Positions 1-7,995 of a stretch of DNA of 64,000 nt are shown here, piece after piece. A program made the translations under genes and the position numbers. Within the stretch, counting starts at the first letter, position 1. Every line of letters starts with the position of its first letter. The stretch comes from Teichococcus vastitatis (lineage in GTDB: Bacteria > Pseudomonadota > Alphaproteobacteria > Acetobacterales > Acetobacteraceae). The notes beneath the pieces were generated by a model. It ran no database searches. It saw only the letters and a list, made by a program, of their open reading frames with translations, and had not been told where the DNA came from. The stretch is from the NCBI RefSeq assembly GCF_003604215.1, contig NZ_QXGS01000004.1, forward strand, positions 248,001 through 312,000, read 5' to 3'.

Positions 1-160
1 TCTTGTAGCCGGCCTGCACCGCTTCCCGCGCCACGATGTTCTCGCCGGGAATGGAGGTGCCGGGCTCCACGGGCACGCGCGCCACCACCACGTTGTCGTT
101 CGGGTGCAGGCGGATCACCGGGCCGTTCAGGCGCTTGGCCGCGAGGTCGATCATGGACAT
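1..160 (-). CDS. UxaA-family dehydratase, N-terminal fragment (partial)
   Basis: Only the first ~53 residues are inside the window; the gene runs off the left edge. The visible part starts MSMIDLAAKRL and carries the short beta-rich stretch with IRLHPNDNVVVARV and a later GENIVAREAVQAGYK-type segment. This resembles the SAF domain that opens altronate/galactarate dehydratases (UxaA/GarD), which remove water from sugar acids. The start is the ATG ending at 160; a second ATG lies two codons in. The next gene downstream in the window is an Ldh-family dehydrogenase on the same strand, so the two may form a sugar-acid or hydroxy-acid catabolic unit. The small SAF module also stands alone in some proteins, so the full enzyme cannot be confirmed. 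Confidence 0.6.
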   Translation of the reverse strand, partial: MSMIDLAAKRLNGPVIRLHPNDNVVVARVPVEPGTSIPGENIVAREAVQAGYK

Positions 161-226
161 GGGCAGGACGTCCTCTGTTCTTGCTTGTTCGATACGCCGG
201 GGCCCGTGCCCCGGCGGTTGTTCGGG

Positions 227-1288
227 TCAGGCGGCCAGCGGCGCCGGCAGTTCCACCGCATAGTGCGCGGCGATCGGTTGCAGCGCTTCCAGGATGCCGG
301 GCGCCAGCTCGACGCCCCCGGCCAGCGCCGCCTCGCGCAGCTTCAGCCCCTTCTGGCCGGGCAGCCGCACCGGCGGCAGGCCCGGCCGCGGCGCGGCGGC
401 GCGGCAGGCGGCGGCGGTGTGGCCGGTCTGCCGGGTGAAGGCGCCGAGGCCGGCGAAGGCATCCGGATCGATCACCTGCAGGAACACCCCGGCCATCATG
501 CCGGCGGCATCGCCATCGGCGCGGCCATAGCCGGGCAGGCCCTGCGTCAGCGCCTCGGTCACCAGCGCCCAGCCATAGCCCTTCTGCCCGTGATCCAGCC
601 CGCCGGCCGGCAGGATGGTGCCACCCTGCTTGATGGCGTTCGGGTCGTCGGTCGGGTTGCCCTCGGCATCCAGCAGCCACTTCTCGGGGAAACGCTCGCC
701 GCGGCCGGCCAGCCGCAGGCTCATGTTGTTGGTGGTGATGGAGGCGCTGATGTCGGTCACCACCGGCGCCTCATCCGTGGGGTAGCCGGCGGCGAAGGGG
801 TTCGGCGAATACACGCCCTGCTTCGCGCCGAACGGCGCCACGCTGGCGGTGCCGGGGGCCGAGGAATACAGCAGGCACATCAGGCCGCGCTCGGCGGCCC
901 GCGCCGGGTACACCGCCAGGCAGCCGATATGCTGCGACCGCGCGATGGCGACCGAGCAGGTGCCGTATTGCTTCGCCCGCTCGGTGGCGAGGTCCAGCGC
1001 CTTCATGGTCAGCCAGCCGCCCGGCAGGGCGCGCCCGTCCCAGGTGATGGCGGCGCCGCGGTCGGACAGCACCTCGGGCTCGCCGTCCTTGCGCATCCGG
1101 CCGGCGGTGATCTCGTCCATGTATTTCGGCATCAGCCCGAGGCCGTGAGTGACGTGCCCCATCAGGTCGGACTCCACCAGCACCTCGGCCATGACCCTGG
1201 CTTTGCCGGCCTCCACCCCGGCGGCGGCGAAGATGCCGGCGGCGGCCGTGGTCAGCGCGGAGGCCTCGAAGCGCGGCGCCCCGCTCAT
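227..1288 (-). CDS. Ldh-family (malate/L-lactate/ureidoglycolate-type) NAD(P)-dependent dehydrogenase
   Basis: The protein has about 353 residues, the usual length for the Ldh_2 (YlbC/YiaK/ComC) family of NAD(P)-dependent 2-hydroxyacid oxidoreductases, which are unrelated to classical lactate dehydrogenase. Family marks include the GHVTHGLGLMPKYMDEI segment, where the HG(L/H)G histidine lies near the active site, and the region around SQHIGCLAVYPARAAERG. The start at 1288 (MSGAPRFEAS) is chosen because the upstream in-frame extension has no family similarity. It lies on the same strand as the UxaA-like fragment, 66 bases away, and is probably cotranscribed upstream of it. The exact substrate (malate, lactate, 2,3-diketogulonate, ureidoglycolate) cannot be told. 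Confidence 0.82.
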   Translation of the reverse strand: MSGAPRFEASALTTAAAGIFAAAGVEAGKARVMAEVLVESDLMGHVTHGLGLMPKYMDEITAGRMRKDGEPEVLSDRGAAITWDGRALPGGWLTMKALDLATERAKQYGTCSVAIARSQHIGCLAVYPARAAERGLMCLLYSSAPGTASVAPFGAKQGVYSPNPFAAGYPTDEAPVVTDISASITTNNMSLRLAGRGERFPEKWLLDAEGNPTDDPNAIKQGGTILPAGGLDHGQKGYGWALVTEALTQGLPGYGRADGDAAGMMAGVFLQVIDPDAFAGLGAFTRQTGHTAAACRAAAPRPGLPPVRLPGQKGLKLREAALAGGVELAPGILEALQPIAAHYAVELPAPLAA

Positions 1289-1413
1289 GCCCGCGCTCCA
1301 CCCCGGGCACGGTTCAACAGATGCTGCATCCTGGACCCCTGATCCTGTTTCATCCCACTCATCGGATGATCGCACGGGGTGCGGGGAGCCGCAACGCGGA
1401 GCAGGCTCGCGGC

Positions 1414-1800
1414 TCAGTCATGAGAGCTCTCGCCATCGCGGTTCTGGTCAGGGTGGGCGTCGTGCCGGGCACGGCTGTCGGCGGGCGCCTCCGCCCGCTC
1501 TTCCAGCCCGTAGTCGCGCAGCACGGCGGCGACGCGGAGGCGGTAGAAGGACAGCACGCCGCCACGTCCCTCCGCCTGGGCTTCGCGGTGATGGATGCGG
1601 TTGCGCCAGCCCGCCACCGCCGCCTCGTCGCGCCAGAAGGACAGCGACAGCAGCTTGTCCGGATCGGACAGGCTGCGGAACCGCTCGATGGAGATGAAGC
1701 CGTCCAGCTCGTCCAGCTCCGGCCGCAGCGCCGCCGCGAGATCGAGGTAGCGGCTTTCCCGCCCCGGCGCCGGCTTCAGCTCAAAGATCACCGCGATCAT
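1414..1800 (-). CDS. Antibiotic biosynthesis monooxygenase (ABM) domain protein
   Basis: A small dimeric alpha+beta-barrel type protein of about 128 residues. It starts MIAVIFELKPAPGRESRYLDLAA and continues with a DGFISIERFRSLSDPDKLLSLSFWRDE core, typical of ABM/heme-degrading-monooxygenase-fold proteins of unknown substrate. The start at 1800 has a GGGGAG ribosome binding site a few bases upstream; a start five codons earlier is possible. The C-terminal ~35 residues are charged and look disordered. It overlaps the end of the NIPSNAP reading frame by about 20 bases, so the two are probably one transcript; both families share the same dimeric alpha+beta fold. Confidence 0.72.
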   Translation of the reverse strand: MIAVIFELKPAPGRESRYLDLAAALRPELDELDGFISIERFRSLSDPDKLLSLSFWRDEAAVAGWRNRIHHREAQAEGRGGVLSFYRLRVAAVLRDYGLEERAEAPADSRARHDAHPDQNRDGESSHD

Positions 1801-2121
1801 CGATGCACTCCCCATGCGGCGCCGAGGCCAAGCTCAGGAACAGCCGGTCCTCGCGCCGGATAAAGCCTTCGCGCCGGGCAAAGGCGTCATTCTGCCGCCC
1901 CAGCGGATCCTGCCACAGCCTGGCACGGCATTCCTCATACGCGGCGAGGCTGGGCAGGGAATACACCCCGCAGGCCGTGGTCGCCGAGCCCTCATGCGGC
2001 GCGAAGTAGCCGATGAGGTCGGCGCCGCAGCGCGGAATGGCCTGTTTCCAGTTGCGGGCATAGGTCTCGAAATCGGCGACGCGGCGCGGACGATGCGGTC
2101 GCGGATAAAGCAGGTGATCAT
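1781..2121 (-). pseudogene. NIPSNAP-family protein, apparently frameshifted near its N terminus
   Basis: The body of a NIPSNAP protein is clear: ADFETYARNWKQAIPRCGAD, then a YFAPHEGS segment, and an AYEECRARLWQDP-type helix. The normal family start, MITCFIRDRI, is present at 2121 but in a different frame. One extra base between 2090 and 2091 (a T on the + strand, giving GGATCGATG) would join the two parts into MITCFIRDRIDPRRVADFETYARNW, which matches the family pattern. As written, the body can only be read from an upstream ATG at 2158 with an atypical N terminus. The function of NIPSNAP proteins in bacteria is not settled. The break may be a sequencing error or a real mutation. Confidence 0.7.
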
Positions 2122-2195
2122 GGCAACAGCCCTGCGGGGAAGGGCCGAGCCGTATCACCGCCCGCCGCGGCGATGCTTCGGCGCCGGCCGAAGCG

Positions 2196-2888
2196 TCAGC
2201 CGAACACCTCCGCCCAGGCCGATTTCAGGGCCGAATCCACCTCCTCCATGCTGGGCGTCAGGCCCAGCGCCCAGAGGCTGGTGACGCCATGCTGCCGGAT
2301 GCCGCAGGGAATGATGCCGGCGAAATGCGCCAGGTCCGGCTCCACGTTCAGCGCGATGCCGTGCCAGCTGACCCAGCGGGTGACGCGCACGCCAATGGCG
2401 GCGATCTTGTTTTCCCGCCCGCCGCCCTCGTCGACCCAGATGCCGACCCGCCCTTCGCGCCGCTCGCCGCGCACGTTGAAGCGATCCAGCGCGCGGATGA
2501 TCCATTCCTCCAGCCCGTGCACGAAGGCGCGGATGTCGCGCGCCGGCACCGTGCCGTGCGGCCGGTCGAGGTCCAGCATCACATAGGCGGTGCGCTGCCC
2601 CGGGCCGTGATAGGTCCATTGCCCGCCGCGCCCGGCCTGAAACACCGGAAAGCGCGGGTCCACCAGCCCCTCCGGCGTGGAGGAGGTGCCGGCGGTGTAG
2701 GTCGGCGGGTGCTCCACCAGCCAGATCCGCTCCGGCGCCCCTTCGGCGCGGATGGCGGCGGCGTGGGCGCGCATCTGCTCCAGCGCCGCCGGGTAATCGG
2801 TGAGGCCCTCGGCCACCCGCCACTCGGGGGATGGGGGAGAAATATCGGCCCCGGTCGCGGTGGAGGGAGTTGTTGTTTCCGTGATCAT
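2196..2888 (-). CDS. lipB: Lipoyl(octanoyl) transferase LipB
   Basis: LipB moves octanoyl from acyl carrier protein to the lipoyl domains of 2-oxoacid dehydrogenases and the glycine cleavage system, the first step of endogenous lipoate synthesis. The protein of 230 residues shows the signature [20 protein letters not shown], the catalytic lysine in [11 protein letters not shown] and the catalytic cysteine in [12 protein letters not shown]. The start ATG at 2888 gives the normal family length plus a short N-terminal extension. It is divergent from tRNA-Leu with only 36 bases between them. Confidence 0.95.
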   Translation of the reverse strand: MITETTTPSTATGADISPPSPEWRVAEGLTDYPAALEQMRAHAAAIRAEGAPERIWLVEHPPTYTAGTSSTPEGLVDPRFPVFQAGRGGQWTYHGPGQRTAYVMLDLDRPHGTVPARDIRAFVHGLEEWIIRALDRFNVRGERREGRVGIWVDEGGGRENKIAAIGVRVTRWVSWHGIALNVEPDLAHFAGIIPCGIRQHGVTSLWALGLTPSMEEVDSALKSAWAEVFG

Positions 2889-2924
2889 CGGCTATACGCC
2901 CGGCCCTGCCTGTTACTGACCTGT

Positions 2925-3007
2925 GCGGCCATGGCGGAATGGTAGACGCGCCAGCTTGAGGTGCTGGTGGGGGCAACCCCGTGGAAGTTCGAATCTTCTT
3001 GGCCGCA
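2925..3007 (+). tRNA. tRNA-Leu (anticodon GAG)
   Basis: An 83-base cloverleaf. The acceptor stem GCGGCCA pairs with TGGCCGC, with discriminator A at 3007. The D-arm includes ATGGCGGAATGGTAGACGC; the anticodon arm CCAGC-TTGAGGT-GCTGG gives anticodon GAG. A variable arm of class II type (GGGGGCAACCCCG region) and a T-arm with GTTCGAATC follow. The CCA end is not encoded. The long variable arm and the anticodon agree on leucine, reading CUC/CUU codons. Confidence 0.95.
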
Positions 3008-3098
3008 TATATCCCCTAATCGCCCCGCTTGCCACCCGGTCCCAGGTCCCTTGCGGCCCGTTGCCGGCTCCGTCATCGTCCGGGGCTGGAGGTGCCTG

Positions 3099-5360
3099 AT
3101 GGACGAGGATTTTCGCAAGGCCGCGCTGGACTACCACCGGCTCCCCCGCCCGGGAAAGCTGAGTGTCGAGGCCACCAAGCGCATGGCGACGCAGCGCGAC
3201 CTCGCCCTGGCCTATTCGCCCGGCGTCGCCGCTGCCTGCGAAGCCATCGTCGCCGATCCGCAATGCGCCTATGAGATGACCGCCCGCGGCAACATGGTCG
3301 CGGTGATCACCAACGGCACCGCCGTGCTCGGCCTCGGCGCCATCGGCGCGCTGGCCTCGAAGCCGGTGATGGAAGGCAAGGCGGTCCTCTTCAAGAAGTT
3401 CGCCGGCATCGATTCCATCGACCTGGAGGTCGAGGAGCGCGACCCGCAGAAATTCATCGACGCGGTGGCGGTGCTGGAGCCCTCCTTCGGCGCCATCAAC
3501 CTCGAGGACATCAAGGCGCCCGAGTGCTTCGTCATCGAGCAGACGCTGCGCGAGCGCATGAAGATCCCGGTCTTCCATGACGACCAGCACGGCACCGCCA
3601 TCATCGTCGCCGCCGCCGTGCGCAACGGGCTGCTGCTGCAGGGCAAGAGCCTCGCCGAGGTCAAGATCGTCACTTCCGGCGGCGGCGCCGCGGCCCTGGC
3701 CTGCCTCGACCTGCTGGTGGCGATGGGCGCGAGCCGCGAGAACATCACCGTCACCGACATCAAGGGCGTGGTGTATGTCGGCCGCCCCGAGCTGATGGAC
3801 CCCTACAAGGACCGCTACGCCCGCGACACGGCGGAACGCACCCTGGAGGACGCTCTGCCCGGCGCCGACGTGTTCCTGGGCCTCTCCGCCCCGCGCGTGC
3901 TGCGCCCCGAATGGCTGCCCAAGCTGGCGCCGCGCCCCCTGGTGCTGGCGCTGGCCAATCCGGAGCCGGAGATCCTGCCCGAGGCGGTGCGCGCCGTGCG
4001 CCCCGACGCCATCGTGGCGACCGGCCGCTCGGATTATCCGAACCAGGTCAACAACGTCCTCTGCTTTCCGTTCATCTTCCGCGGCGCGCTGGATGCCGGC
4101 GCCACCACCATCAACGAGGCGATGAAGGTGGCCGCCGTGGAGGCGATCGCCCGCCTCGCCCGCATCGAGGCGTCGGAGGTGGTGGCCGCGGCCTATGGCG
4201 GCTCCGCGCCGGTGTTCGGCCCCGACTACATCATCCCCAAGCCCTTCGATCCGCGCCTCATCCTGGAGATCGCGCCGGCCGTGGCGCGCGCGGCGATGGA
4301 CAGCGGCGTGGCGATGCGCCCGATCGCCGATTTCGCGACCTACAAGGAAACACTGGAGCGCTTCGTCTACCGCTCCGGCGACCTGATGCGGCCGGTGATC
4401 TTCGCCGCCCGCAAGCAGCCGAAGCGCATCGCCTATTCGGAGGGCGAGGATGAGCGCGTGCTGCGCGCCGTGCAGACCGTGCTGGATGACGGCCTGGCCG
4501 AGCCGGTGCTGGTCGGCCGCCGCGCCGTGATCGAGGCCAAGGTGCAAGCCATGGGCCTGCGCATGGACCTGTCCGAAAGCGTGCGCGTGCTCGACCCGTC
4601 GCAGGATGACGCGGTGTTCGGGCCGCTGGTCGAGGTGTACCGCGCCAAGGTGGCCCGCCGTGGCGTGCCCGCCGACAGCTGCGAACGCGTGGTGCGCACC
4701 CGCCCCGCGACGGCCACCGCCCTGCTGCTGGAAACCGGGCAGGTGGATGCCGCGCTGGTCGGCGGCCAGGGCGAATGGATGCGGCAATGGCACCAGGCCT
4801 ATGACGTGATCGGCAAGCGCGACGACGTCAGCCGCGTCTACGCCATGACCGGCGTGATCCTGCCGGCCGGCACGCTGTTCTTCGTCGACACCCACCTGCT
4901 GGTGGAGCCCACGGCGGAGCAGGTGGCGGAGATGACGCTGCTCGCCGCCGAGCAGGTGCGCGCCTTCGGCCTGCATCCCAAGGCGGCGCTGCTGTCGCAT
5001 TCCTCCTTCGGCGCCAGCAACGCCCCCTCGGCCCGCAAGATGCGCGAAGCGCTGGCGCTGATCAAAGCCCAGTCGCCCGAGCTGGAGGTGGATGGCGAGA
5101 TGCACGCCGACGCGGCGCTGGTGCAGGCGATCCGCGAGAAGGCGGTGAGCGACAGCCCGCTGACCGAGGCCGCCAACCTGCTGGTGCTGCCCAACCTGGA
5201 TTCCGCCAACATCGCCTACAACCTGGTCAAGGCGGCGGCGGACGGGCTGCAGATCGGGCCGGTGCTGCTCGGCATGCGCAAGCCGGTACATGTGCTGGTG
5301 CCCTCCGTCACCGCGCGCGGCATCGCCAACCTGACGGCGGTGGCCACCACCCAGGCCTGA
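3099..5360 (+). CDS. maeB: NADP-dependent malic enzyme with C-terminal phosphotransacetylase-like domain
   Basis: The 753-residue MaeB-type protein oxidatively decarboxylates malate to pyruvate, supplying NADPH and linking the TCA cycle to acetyl-CoA. The malic N-terminal domain covers roughly residues 15-160 (YSPGVAAACEAI, FKKFAGIDSIDLEVEE) and includes the metal-binding DDQHGTAI. The Rossmann domain (about 165-400) has SGGGAAALACLDLL. A phosphotransacetylase-like domain follows from about 430 to the end; in this family it is thought to be regulatory (acetyl-CoA response). The start at 3099 has a GGAGG site at 3088; the longer frame would run through the tRNA and is rejected. Confidence 0.95.
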   Translation: MDEDFRKAALDYHRLPRPGKLSVEATKRMATQRDLALAYSPGVAAACEAIVADPQCAYEMTARGNMVAVITNGTAVLGLGAIGALASKPVMEGKAVLFKKFAGIDSIDLEVEERDPQKFIDAVAVLEPSFGAINLEDIKAPECFVIEQTLRERMKIPVFHDDQHGTAIIVAAAVRNGLLLQGKSLAEVKIVTSGGGAAALACLDLLVAMGASRENITVTDIKGVVYVGRPELMDPYKDRYARDTAERTLEDALPGADVFLGLSAPRVLRPEWLPKLAPRPLVLALANPEPEILPEAVRAVRPDAIVATGRSDYPNQVNNVLCFPFIFRGALDAGATTINEAMKVAAVEAIARLARIEASEVVAAAYGGSAPVFGPDYIIPKPFDPRLILEIAPAVARAAMDSGVAMRPIADFATYKETLERFVYRSGDLMRPVIFAARKQPKRIAYSEGEDERVLRAVQTVLDDGLAEPVLVGRRAVIEAKVQAMGLRMDLSESVRVLDPSQDDAVFGPLVEVYRAKVARRGVPADSCERVVRTRPATATALLLETGQVDAALVGGQGEWMRQWHQAYDVIGKRDDVSRVYAMTGVILPAGTLFFVDTHLLVEPTAEQVAEMTLLAAEQVRAFGLHPKAALLSHSSFGASNAPSARKMREALALIKAQSPELEVDGEMHADAALVQAIREKAVSDSPLTEAANLLVLPNLDSANIAYNLVKAAADGLQIGPVLLGMRKPVHVLVPSVTARGIANLTAVATTQA

Positions 5361-5534
5361 GAAGCCCGCGCGGACAACCGCCGCCGGCCGGCGGAATGAT
5401 CCTGGGGCGGAGGCCCGCCTTCTCCGCCCCCGGCCGCCGGTTTCCCCCGGCGCGGTGCTTTGGCGGAGCCCGTCCCTGGCCTTTGCCGGATCCTGCCCCT
5501 GGCAGCCCCGGCCCGGCCACGCCATGTTGGCGGC

Positions 5535-6239
5535 ATGGCCCAGCTTCCCGCCCGTCCCGCTTCCGGCGCCGTGGCCGCCTTCCTGCAGCAGGTGGAAACC
5601 CTGCCGGCGGTGCATGCCGGCACGCGGCGGCAGGCGCGGCTGGTGTTCGCCATCGACGCCACCGCCAGCCGGCAGCCCAGCTGGGACCGCGCCTGCCATC
5701 TCCAGGCCGAGATGTTCACCGCCGCCGCGGCGCATGGCGGCATAGCTGTCCAACTCGCCTATTACCGCGGCCATGGCGAATTCGCCGCCACGCCTTTTCT
5801 GACCGACGCGGCCGAGCTGGCGCGGCGCATGGGTGGCCTCGCCTGCCTGGGCGGCCGGACGCAGATCGGCCGTGTGCTGGCGCATGCGCTGCACGAAACC
5901 GCGCGGGAGCGGGTGGCGGCCCTGGTGTTCGTGGGCGACGCGGTGGAGGAACCGCCTGACCCGCTGTGCCATTCCGCCGGCGAGCTGGGGCTGCGCGGCA
6001 CGCCCGTCTTCGCCTTCCAGGAAGGGCATGACGGCACCGCGCGGGAGGTGCTGCGGCAGGTGGCGAAGCTTTCGGGCGGCGCCCATCTGGCACTGGACGA
6101 GGGCAGCGCCGCCGCCCTGCGCGACCTGTTGCGGGCGGTGGCGGTGTATGCCGCGGGCGGCCATGCGGCGCTGGCCCGCCTGCCCGGTACGGCGGCGCGC
6201 GGCTTGCTGGCGCAGCTGCCCGCGCCGAAGCCCGGCTGA
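5535..6239 (+). CDS. VWA-like domain protein
   Basis: A protein of about 234 residues with a von Willebrand factor A-like fold: LVFAIDATASRQPSWDRA carries a MIDAS-like D-x-T-x-S in place of the common D-x-S-x-S. It is followed by an acidic/hydrophobic alternation and a conserved GGRTQIGRVLAHAL segment. No signal peptide is evident with the start at 5535 (MAQLPARPAS). The gene ends 6 bases before the J-domain gene, so the two are almost certainly cotranscribed. A metal-dependent protein-protein interaction role is the family default; the actual partner is unknown, the J-domain protein being the obvious candidate. Confidence 0.7.
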   Translation: MAQLPARPASGAVAAFLQQVETLPAVHAGTRRQARLVFAIDATASRQPSWDRACHLQAEMFTAAAAHGGIAVQLAYYRGHGEFAATPFLTDAAELARRMGGLACLGGRTQIGRVLAHALHETARERVAALVFVGDAVEEPPDPLCHSAGELGLRGTPVFAFQEGHDGTAREVLRQVAKLSGGAHLALDEGSAAALRDLLRAVAVYAAGGHAALARLPGTAARGLLAQLPAPKPG

Positions 6240-6245
6240 GCGCCG

Positions 6246-6992
6246 ATGCCGTGGCTGCTGGGCATCCTGGGACTGGTGCTGCTGGTGGGCTTCGGCCTGC
6301 GCGGCTTTCTGCTGGCCAGCCCCGCCCAGGTGCGCCGCGCCGGGGTCTGGCTGCTGGCGGGGCTGGGCCTCGGGGTGTTCCTGGTGCTGCTGCTGACCGG
6401 CCGTGCCGCCCAGGCGATGCCGTTGCTGCTGGGGGTGGCACCGCTGGGCTGGCGGCTGTGGCGCCGCTGGCGCGATGCCGGGCGCTTCGCTGCCCCGGGC
6501 GGAGCGGAAAGCCGGGTGGAGACGGCGACGCTGGCGATGCGGCTCGACCATGCCAGCGGCCTGTTCTCGGGCCAGGTGAAGCGCGGGCGCTTCGCCGGCC
6601 GCGAGCTGGGCGAGCTGGACCTCCAGGATGCCCTGGCGCTGCTGGCCGAATGCCGCGCCGCCGACGCCGAGAGCGTGCCGCTGCTGGAAGCCTGGCTGGA
6701 TCGGGGGCGGCCGAACTGGCGCGCCGCCGCGCCGCCCGGCGGAACCTCGGGGGCGGGGCCCGGCGGTTCGTCCGGCGAACCGTGGAACGGATCCTCCGAC
6801 GCGGCGATGAGCCGCGCCGCCGCCCTGGAGTTGCTCGGCCTAGAGGACGGGGCCGGGGAAACCGAGATCCGGGCCGTCCATCGAAGGCTGATGGCGCAGG
6901 CGCATCCGGACCGCGGCGGCAACGCAAATGAAGCCGTACGGTTGAACGCGGCCCGTGATATACTTCTTTCGCGAAAGAGTTCGCCCCGCTGA
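6246..6992 (+). CDS. Membrane-anchored J-domain (DnaJ-like) protein
   Basis: 248 residues. Two hydrophobic segments lie at the N terminus (about 3-25 and 35-65). The linker is rich in Gly/Ala/Arg, and the C-terminal ~65 residues form a J domain (RAAALELLGLEDGAGETEIRAVHRRLMAQAHPDRGG), with the HPD tripeptide that stimulates DnaK ATPase. N-terminal membrane anchor plus C-terminal J domain resembles the TIM14/Pam18-like proteins of alphaproteobacteria, so it probably recruits DnaK to the inner membrane. It lies 6 bases after the VWA gene. No zinc-finger or client-binding DnaJ domain is present, which argues for a specialised co-chaperone. Confidence 0.8.
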   Translation: MPWLLGILGLVLLVGFGLRGFLLASPAQVRRAGVWLLAGLGLGVFLVLLLTGRAAQAMPLLLGVAPLGWRLWRRWRDAGRFAAPGGAESRVETATLAMRLDHASGLFSGQVKRGRFAGRELGELDLQDALALLAECRAADAESVPLLEAWLDRGRPNWRAAAPPGGTSGAGPGGSSGEPWNGSSDAAMSRAAALELLGLEDGAGETEIRAVHRRLMAQAHPDRGGNANEAVRLNAARDILLSRKSSPR

Positions 6993-7000
6993 GCACCGGC

Positions 7001-7032
7001 GAATTGCCGTTTGCCGGCGTGCATGGCAATTC
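7001..7032. promoter_or_regulatory. Inverted repeat GAATTGCC-N16-GGCAATTC upstream of galU
   Basis: Perfect 8-base arms (7001-7008 and 7025-7032) lie between the J-domain gene and galU, about 85 bases before the galU start. The arms are AT-richer than their surroundings. It could be an operator, a 5' leader hairpin or a weak terminator without a T-run. No protein can be assigned. Confidence 0.4.
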
Positions 7033-7116
7033 TGGAGCCGCCGGCCTTACTTCTGCCGCGCGATTGCGTTCCCATGCGCGTATTGCCGACCCTAGTGTCT
7101 TCGGAGGACTAGCCGC

Positions 7117-7986
7117 GTGACCAAACCCCTGAAGAAAGCCGTTCTTCCCGTCGCCGGGCTGGGCACGCGCTTTCTGCCGGCCACCAAGGCACTGGCCAAG
7201 GAAATGCTGCCGGTGGTCGACAAGCCGCTGATCCAGTACGCCGTCGAGGAGGCGCGCGCCGCCGGCATCGATCAGTTCTGCTTCGTCACCGGCCGCGGCA
7301 AAACCGCGATCGTCGAGCATTTCGACGTCGCCTACGAGCTGGAGCGCACCCTGCAGGAGCGCGGCAAGCTCGACATCCTCGAGGACCTGCGCCGCCAGTC
7401 GCAGATGCCGGGCTCGATCACCACCGTGCGCCAGCAGGTTCCCATGGGCCTCGGCCACGCCATCTGGTGCGCCCGCTCCTTTATCGGCGACGATCCCTTC
7501 GCCATCCTGCTGCCGGACGACCTGATGCTGTGCAAGACCTCCTGCACGCAGCAGCTGGCCGACGCCTATCGCGAGACCGGCGGCAACGTCGTGGCGGTCG
7601 AGGAAGTGCCGATGGAGCGCGTCAACAAGTACGGCGTGCTGGACATCCAGGAAGACAAGGGCCGCCTGGTCTCGGTCAAGGGCCTGGTGGAGAAACCGAA
7701 GCCGGAGGACGCGCCCTCCAACCTCACCGTGATCGGCCGCTACGTGCTGATGCCGGAAGTGTTGCAGCACCTGTCGAAGATGGAGAAGGGCGCCGGCGGC
7801 GAGGTCCAGCTCACCGACGCGATGGCCAAGCTGATCGGCAGCCAGCCCTTCCACGGCCTGCGCTACGAGGGCCGGCGCTTCGATTGCGGCGACAAGGTCG
7901 GCTTCCTGGAGGCGCAGATCGCCTTTGCGCTGCAGCGGCCGGACATCGCCCAGGCCGTGCACGACTTCCTGCCGAAATACGTCTGA
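7117..7986 (+). CDS. galU: UTP-glucose-1-phosphate uridylyltransferase
   Basis: GalU makes UDP-glucose from UTP and glucose-1-phosphate, the entry point to cell-surface polysaccharides. The 289-residue protein has the nucleotidyltransferase signature AGLGTRFLPATKA with EMLPVVDKP, and the family segment VEKPKPEDAPSNL. The GTG start at 7117 is preceded by GGAGGA at 7103-7108. It is the first gene of a three-gene unit with UDP-glucose dehydrogenase and phosphomannomutase/phosphoglucomutase: together these convert hexose phosphates to UDP-glucose and UDP-glucuronate for exopolysaccharide or LPS synthesis. Confidence 0.96.
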   Translation: MTKPLKKAVLPVAGLGTRFLPATKALAKEMLPVVDKPLIQYAVEEARAAGIDQFCFVTGRGKTAIVEHFDVAYELERTLQERGKLDILEDLRRQSQMPGSITTVRQQVPMGLGHAIWCARSFIGDDPFAILLPDDLMLCKTSCTQQLADAYRETGGNVVAVEEVPMERVNKYGVLDIQEDKGRLVSVKGLVEKPKPEDAPSNLTVIGRYVLMPEVLQHLSKMEKGAGGEVQLTDAMAKLIGSQPFHGLRYEGRRFDCGDKVGFLEAQIAFALQRPDIAQAVHDFLPKYV

Positions 7987-7995
7987 GGCCGCACG

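Noticed and set aside
2913-6551. 1212-residue open frame on the minus strand opposite malic enzyme and the VWA/J-domain genes
   Set aside because: Its translation is His/Arg/Gly/Gln-rich low-complexity sequence with no family features. It is the shadow of real coding sequence at very high G+C.
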